Part shown: piece by piece, positions 60,311 through 64,000 of the stretch
Layout of the letters: each line of letters begins with the position of its first letter
Position numbering within the stretch: position 1 is the stretch's first letter
NCBI GenBank assembly: GCA_026120185.1
Contig: JANUWF010001631.1
Span: forward strand, 2,170,001-2,234,000
Source: Voacanga thouarsii
Taxonomy: Eukaryota > Streptophyta > Magnoliopsida > Gentianales > Apocynaceae
Direction: 5' to 3'
Length of the DNA stretch: 64,000 bases
Program-made: the position numbers and the translations under genes
The notes under the pieces: model-generated
What the model saw: the letters and a program-made list of their open reading frames with translations, nothing else
What the model was told of the DNA's origin: nothing
Databases searched by the model: none

Positions 60311-63300
60311 TGAAGGACTAAAAGGGGGAAAAATAAGGCATGCAATGGAAGCGAAAACTGAAAAACTGAAAAAACTGAAGAACAAGGGAGCTCCCGAACA
60401 GAGCCGGCGCAGGCTCCAGTAGCCCTAGCTAGCGCCGGTTGCGCTATGTCCAAATTCTGAGGGGAAAAATTTCTAACCTTTTTTCCTTGTTTTTAAAGTT
60501 GGCTGGACCGGAATGTGTGGAACCGGGGTAAGTGTGCTGGTGGAAACCTCTGGTGCGATTCCTGCAAGCCTCCTACTCTGTCTTTGCATGTATATAAACA
60601 CCAACCATTTGATCTTCTAGTATATGGCTTGCCTAATTCCGTTTGGTGAACAACTCACAGACTAAGGAACTTTTCTTGGTGAGAGAGTGAGAGAGACGTC
60701 TCTTTTTCATAGAGAAGAAGCCATGAAAACAAACATTTTTTCATTCTCTTGTTTAACCTAAATAAAACCCAAGGTTAAACTGGACTTGCTCATTGGACTC
60801 TTAGTTTAGCCTTTTAGATTTAATTAATTATTCTAATTAGAACCAAATAATTGGTCCAACAAATAATTAATTTCTCAACCCAAATAAACTAGTCCAATTA
60901 ATAAGCCTATATTAGTTTAGTCCCAGGTTAATCTTTAATTATTCAAACTGGGCCAAAGCCCTAAATAATTAATTAACCCACCAAACTAATTTAATTAATT
61001 CTCTCTCTTCATGGACCTTTATTTTATTCTACCCCAACAATTAAATCAGGCTACTTAAATAAAATAAATTTCATTTAATTTAAGATTAATTTCTTAGCCT
61101 GTATTTAATTAGGACTCACGGTCTATACTGGGGACCAAAAGACCCACCGCCTTAGCTACTAAAATAACCAAAATACCGATGCCATATAAATAGCTGTATT
61201 TTACATTTAAATATTTCCTAATATCACCATAAGGAAATATTGACCCCAAGGACAATGCTACGTTAGCAAAGTCTCCGACCTACAGGTGTAATGAGTAAAA
61301 TACCCCTCTATACACCATTATACATTTAGAGAGGAAGAAGTGTACTAACACCTCTTTACATCCTTAGGCTTCTAGTCCAATGATCCATGACTTGTTGGAT
61401 TGTTTCCGCTTTTCAAGAGAGCTACCCTAAAGTAAACATCCAAGTTATGTTTCCCAAGGCCATAGATATTTAGATCATTTAGACAACCACAAGGGACAAT
61501 ATAGTATAGAAACTATCTTGCACATGTCTGTCTTAACTAACTAGTCACACATACCTAACATGTAAGTATATTGGTCCTACGATAGAACCTCAACTATAGT
61601 ATATTAAAGTACATGCTTCCAGCTTAGTCAGACCACCAACTCATACTTAAGTCGTAGAGTACTAGTCCATGGTGTAGCAGTAGTAGTCTAGGTTTCTATC
61701 ATTTAATACTTTTAAGAAACAACTACTACAGGTCCTGTTCTACGTATTCGATATACACTTATGTCATGAAGTGAATGGACTACTCACTGCCTAAAGGTAA
61801 GTGATGTGTTTGGACTTAGGTATAAAAATCATACAACAACTAAGCACATTCCCAATTAAGTTTAAATTAAAACGTTTAACCCAAATCACACATATGAGCA
61901 AGCGTACTCATCATTAACCGAGCATAGGGTTCAAACAAGTGTCGATCCTCCAGGAACAAGTAGACATTAATTACCTTTCTTTCATTGTTTAACCAACTCA
62001 ATAAAGTAAAAAACAAGTAAAAAGAAAATCAAAATCAAAATATATACATGTAAAGAATGTAGATTTAAGTAACTTAAGCCATTGTTTAGATAAACATGAC
62101 CTTAAAGAACTCAACAATTATCATAACTAATTATTTCCTTAGCATCATGAAAGATTAAGATAGTCTCACTTCTTTTTCAATCTATTATTCCCTATCTTCT
62201 AGGTAACTTAGTATCACATGTTCTGTCTCAACCAGTCTTACCCAAAAAATGCATTGAACACAATCCTTGATTAAATTTCCATATTCTAGCAAACTTAAAA
62301 CATGAAATTAACCAATGAATCCATATTTTGGCAGACATCAATTAACCTTTAATTACCAGTTCTTAGCAATTAACCCCTCTTTCAAGCAAGTTAAGAGATA
62401 AAAAATATGAAACCAATGAATTGAACTACCATAAACCTCTTTTTCAAGCAAGTCAATGGAAAGTAACAATCAACCAATCTCGTAATCAGCACAAGTAATT
62501 AAATACTAAGAAGAACAATCAATTAATCAAAAGATCAAATACCTCTAAATATCATGAATATCTAAAACAATGTCAAATTACAATAAAACAATTAACATAT
62601 TATTGTTCAAGAAAAAGAAAACAAAGGAAAAAAAATAGATACTCATAGACAAACCTTCTTCTTTTTCCTTCATAGAACCTTTTATACAATCTTCCTTGAA
62701 CTATTTATCTCGAGAAAATATTGGTGGTGCACTCAAAAATAAATCTAAGTCCCTACATTGTGCACCCCTTTTTCCAAGGGTAAATTGGCCTTTATTTATA
62801 GGCTTACAAAGTTCCTAAAAGAGTCCTAAATAAAGAAGAACTAATTACCTAAAGAAATCAAAAACCAAAAAGGAATAGAAATTGCTAAAATAAAAACATA
62901 AGAAAAACTAAATAAAAAACCACTAAGGAACCGCCATTAACTTTTTGAATTGGAAACTTAGATTTCAACTTCACTTTGATTCTTGTTGTTTTGTACTGAA
63001 GATGTTCAATTCTTGTGGAATTCGAATTTGATTTCAGTTTGGACTTTGTCTTCTTGTGCTGAAAATTATAGATTGTTGACTTGGAATTGCTGAAGCCTTT
63101 GATGTTTGAATTTGGAATTGTTTGATTTGGTTTCCAATTAAACCGTTTGAAGCCACCGAAATTGTTTGCTGTCGCAGCGGCTTAATTGAGCCGAAAACCA
63201 CCGAGACTTGCTATTGCTGCTTCTTGTTCTTTTGTTTTCCTTATCCTTTTTCTTTTGTCCTTTCTCAGCCCCTTTAGTTAACTTTCTTTCTCCACCTTGG

Positions 63301-63985
63301 TCCCACCGAGTTTGTTGCAATTTCTGCAGGCTTGCTCTCTATTGCTTCTTTCTTCTGTTTTCGGCTTTCCAAACCATGAAGCTGCTAATTTTCTTTTATT
63401 TCTTCTGGCTGTTTTTGTTGACTCCTATTGCCCCTCAATTTCTACACTTTTCTCTTTGCTTCTCCAGTTGCTAATTGGCGCCGGTTCCTCTTCCTAGTCT
63501 GGTGCCGATTTTGTTATGAAAAATCCCACAATTAACTCTAATTTTCCCTTATTTTTATATAAAATTATAAAAAAATATTTTTATAAGGAAAATATCAAAT
63601 AGTAAGGAATATGACTAATTATTGAATAAAATATATCACAAAATAACCTCAAATAACTAGGAAAAATATAACTAATTTAGGCCCTATCAGTAAGCCATTC
63701 CCCATTTAGAATTCATAACATAATAACCTAAACATGATGAGATTCCCATTCTTATCAATCGGTTAAGAACGAATGTTTATATGTTAAGTAACCCGTGATC
63801 CATACCTTACTATGAAAGACCTCCATTCTCATGGACCACTTACTTAAGCATAATGGGTCTTTTCTAAATGTAATTGTACACAAATAAAATGTAAATTCAC
63901 GAATAATTTCTAAAAATAAATTATTTTATTAAAACATTCAATGTTTACATCAAAAACCTAGTCTAAGAGGGCATATTTCCCAACA
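60311..63985 (-). mobile_element. family C LTR (copy C1): 3' LTR of a copia element, split by a solo T LTR
   Basis: In the sense direction it starts TGTTGGGAAATATGCCC at 63985 and ends TAGTCCTTCA at 60311. Without the T LTR it is about 1.78 kb. The polypurine tract adjoins at 63986-64000, so this is the 3' LTR of an element whose body is right of the window. The left TSD is TTGAG (60306-60310). A GC-rich module lies at 60401-60443. Confidence 0.85.
61802..63689 (-). mobile_element. solo LTR, family T
   Basis: 1888 bp with TSD GTAAG at 61797-61801 and 63690-63694. Plus direction TGATGTGTTTGGAC to GGCCCTATCA. Longer than the T1 LTRs by about 350 bp and closest to the T3 LTR at 23345. Two frames (63208-63474, 63297-63497) are hydrophobic but low in complexity. 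GC-rich module at 63475-63511. Confidence 0.95.
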
Positions 63986-64000
63986 ATCTCCCACTTGCAC
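63986..64000 (-). other. polypurine tract of the C1 copia element
   Basis: The reverse complement reads GTGCAAGTGGGAGAT, the same tract as in the L element and at 23248-23262. The element body continues beyond the window. Confidence 0.85.

Noticed and set aside
63208..63497. Two overlapping hydrophobic ORFs resembling small membrane proteins
   Set aside because: They lie in a solo T LTR, in pyrimidine-rich DNA, and have no counterpart open in the other T LTRs.
1..64000. tRNA, rRNA or organelle-derived segments
   Set aside because: No cloverleaf A/B-box pattern, conserved rRNA blocks or chloroplast gene text was noticed on either strand; only primer sites complementary to tRNA ends are present.

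Overview
The window looks like repeat-filled intergenic DNA from a seed plant nuclear genome. A eudicot is likely, but the species cannot be told. It is AT-rich. I found no host gene, tRNA, rRNA or CRISPR array. Almost every base can be assigned to LTR retrotransposons, most of them inserted into one another. Element borders were set by matching LTR ends (TG...CA) and by reading the 5-bp target-site duplication (TSD) on both sides; these are visible for ten insertions (ATTTA, TAACC, GGACA, TGGTG, ATATT, CTTTT, GAATA, AGAAG, AATAG, GTAGT) plus GTAAG for an eleventh.

Families (working names). L: Ty1/copia, LTR about 1.7-1.8 kb, head TGTTAGTGTTRTGCCCTAGAGG, Angela/BARE-like; one complete but dead element and six solo or interrupted LTRs. 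D and C: two further copia-type LTR families of about 1.5 and 1.8 kb with the same head style (...ATATGCCC...). T: LTR starting TGATAGGGCC and ending CATCA, tRNA-Asp-type primer site, no recognisable pol; non-autonomous. E and F: Ty3/gypsy-type elements that carry only gag and protease. H and I: 3.6-4.6 kb solo LTR-like units with TGTAACAYCCC ends. S: the 3' end of a Sirevirus-like copia element with an env-like/PF20167-like ORF.

Layout. 1-740 and 10005-10177: an I LTR (minus), split by the complete L element 741-10004. 10178-23203: the 3' half of S (env-like pseudogene, repeated polypurine tracts, 3' LTR), split by a solo L LTR (11316-13006), a complete T element on the minus strand (14183-19690) and another L LTR (20624-about 22396). 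23204-23344: tail of a minus-strand copia element. 23345-30539: a T LTR (minus) holding an L LTR (25007-30283), which holds a D LTR (26582-29811), which holds another L LTR (27370-29072). 30540-47743: a plus-strand T element whose 3' LTR was split by a D LTR (33706-39837, itself holding H 34195-38802) and by element E (39910-46835, itself holding an L LTR 43233-45058). 47744-64000: a copia integrase scrap, then C LTR > F element > L LTR > I > H, and in the same L LTR a second C LTR (60311-63985) split by a solo T LTR (61802-63689).

Nothing here works as a gene system in the host sense. The interest lies in the depth of nesting, in two kinds of pol-less elements with shared protein content, and in a GC-rich palindromic module that recurs in otherwise unrelated LTR families.
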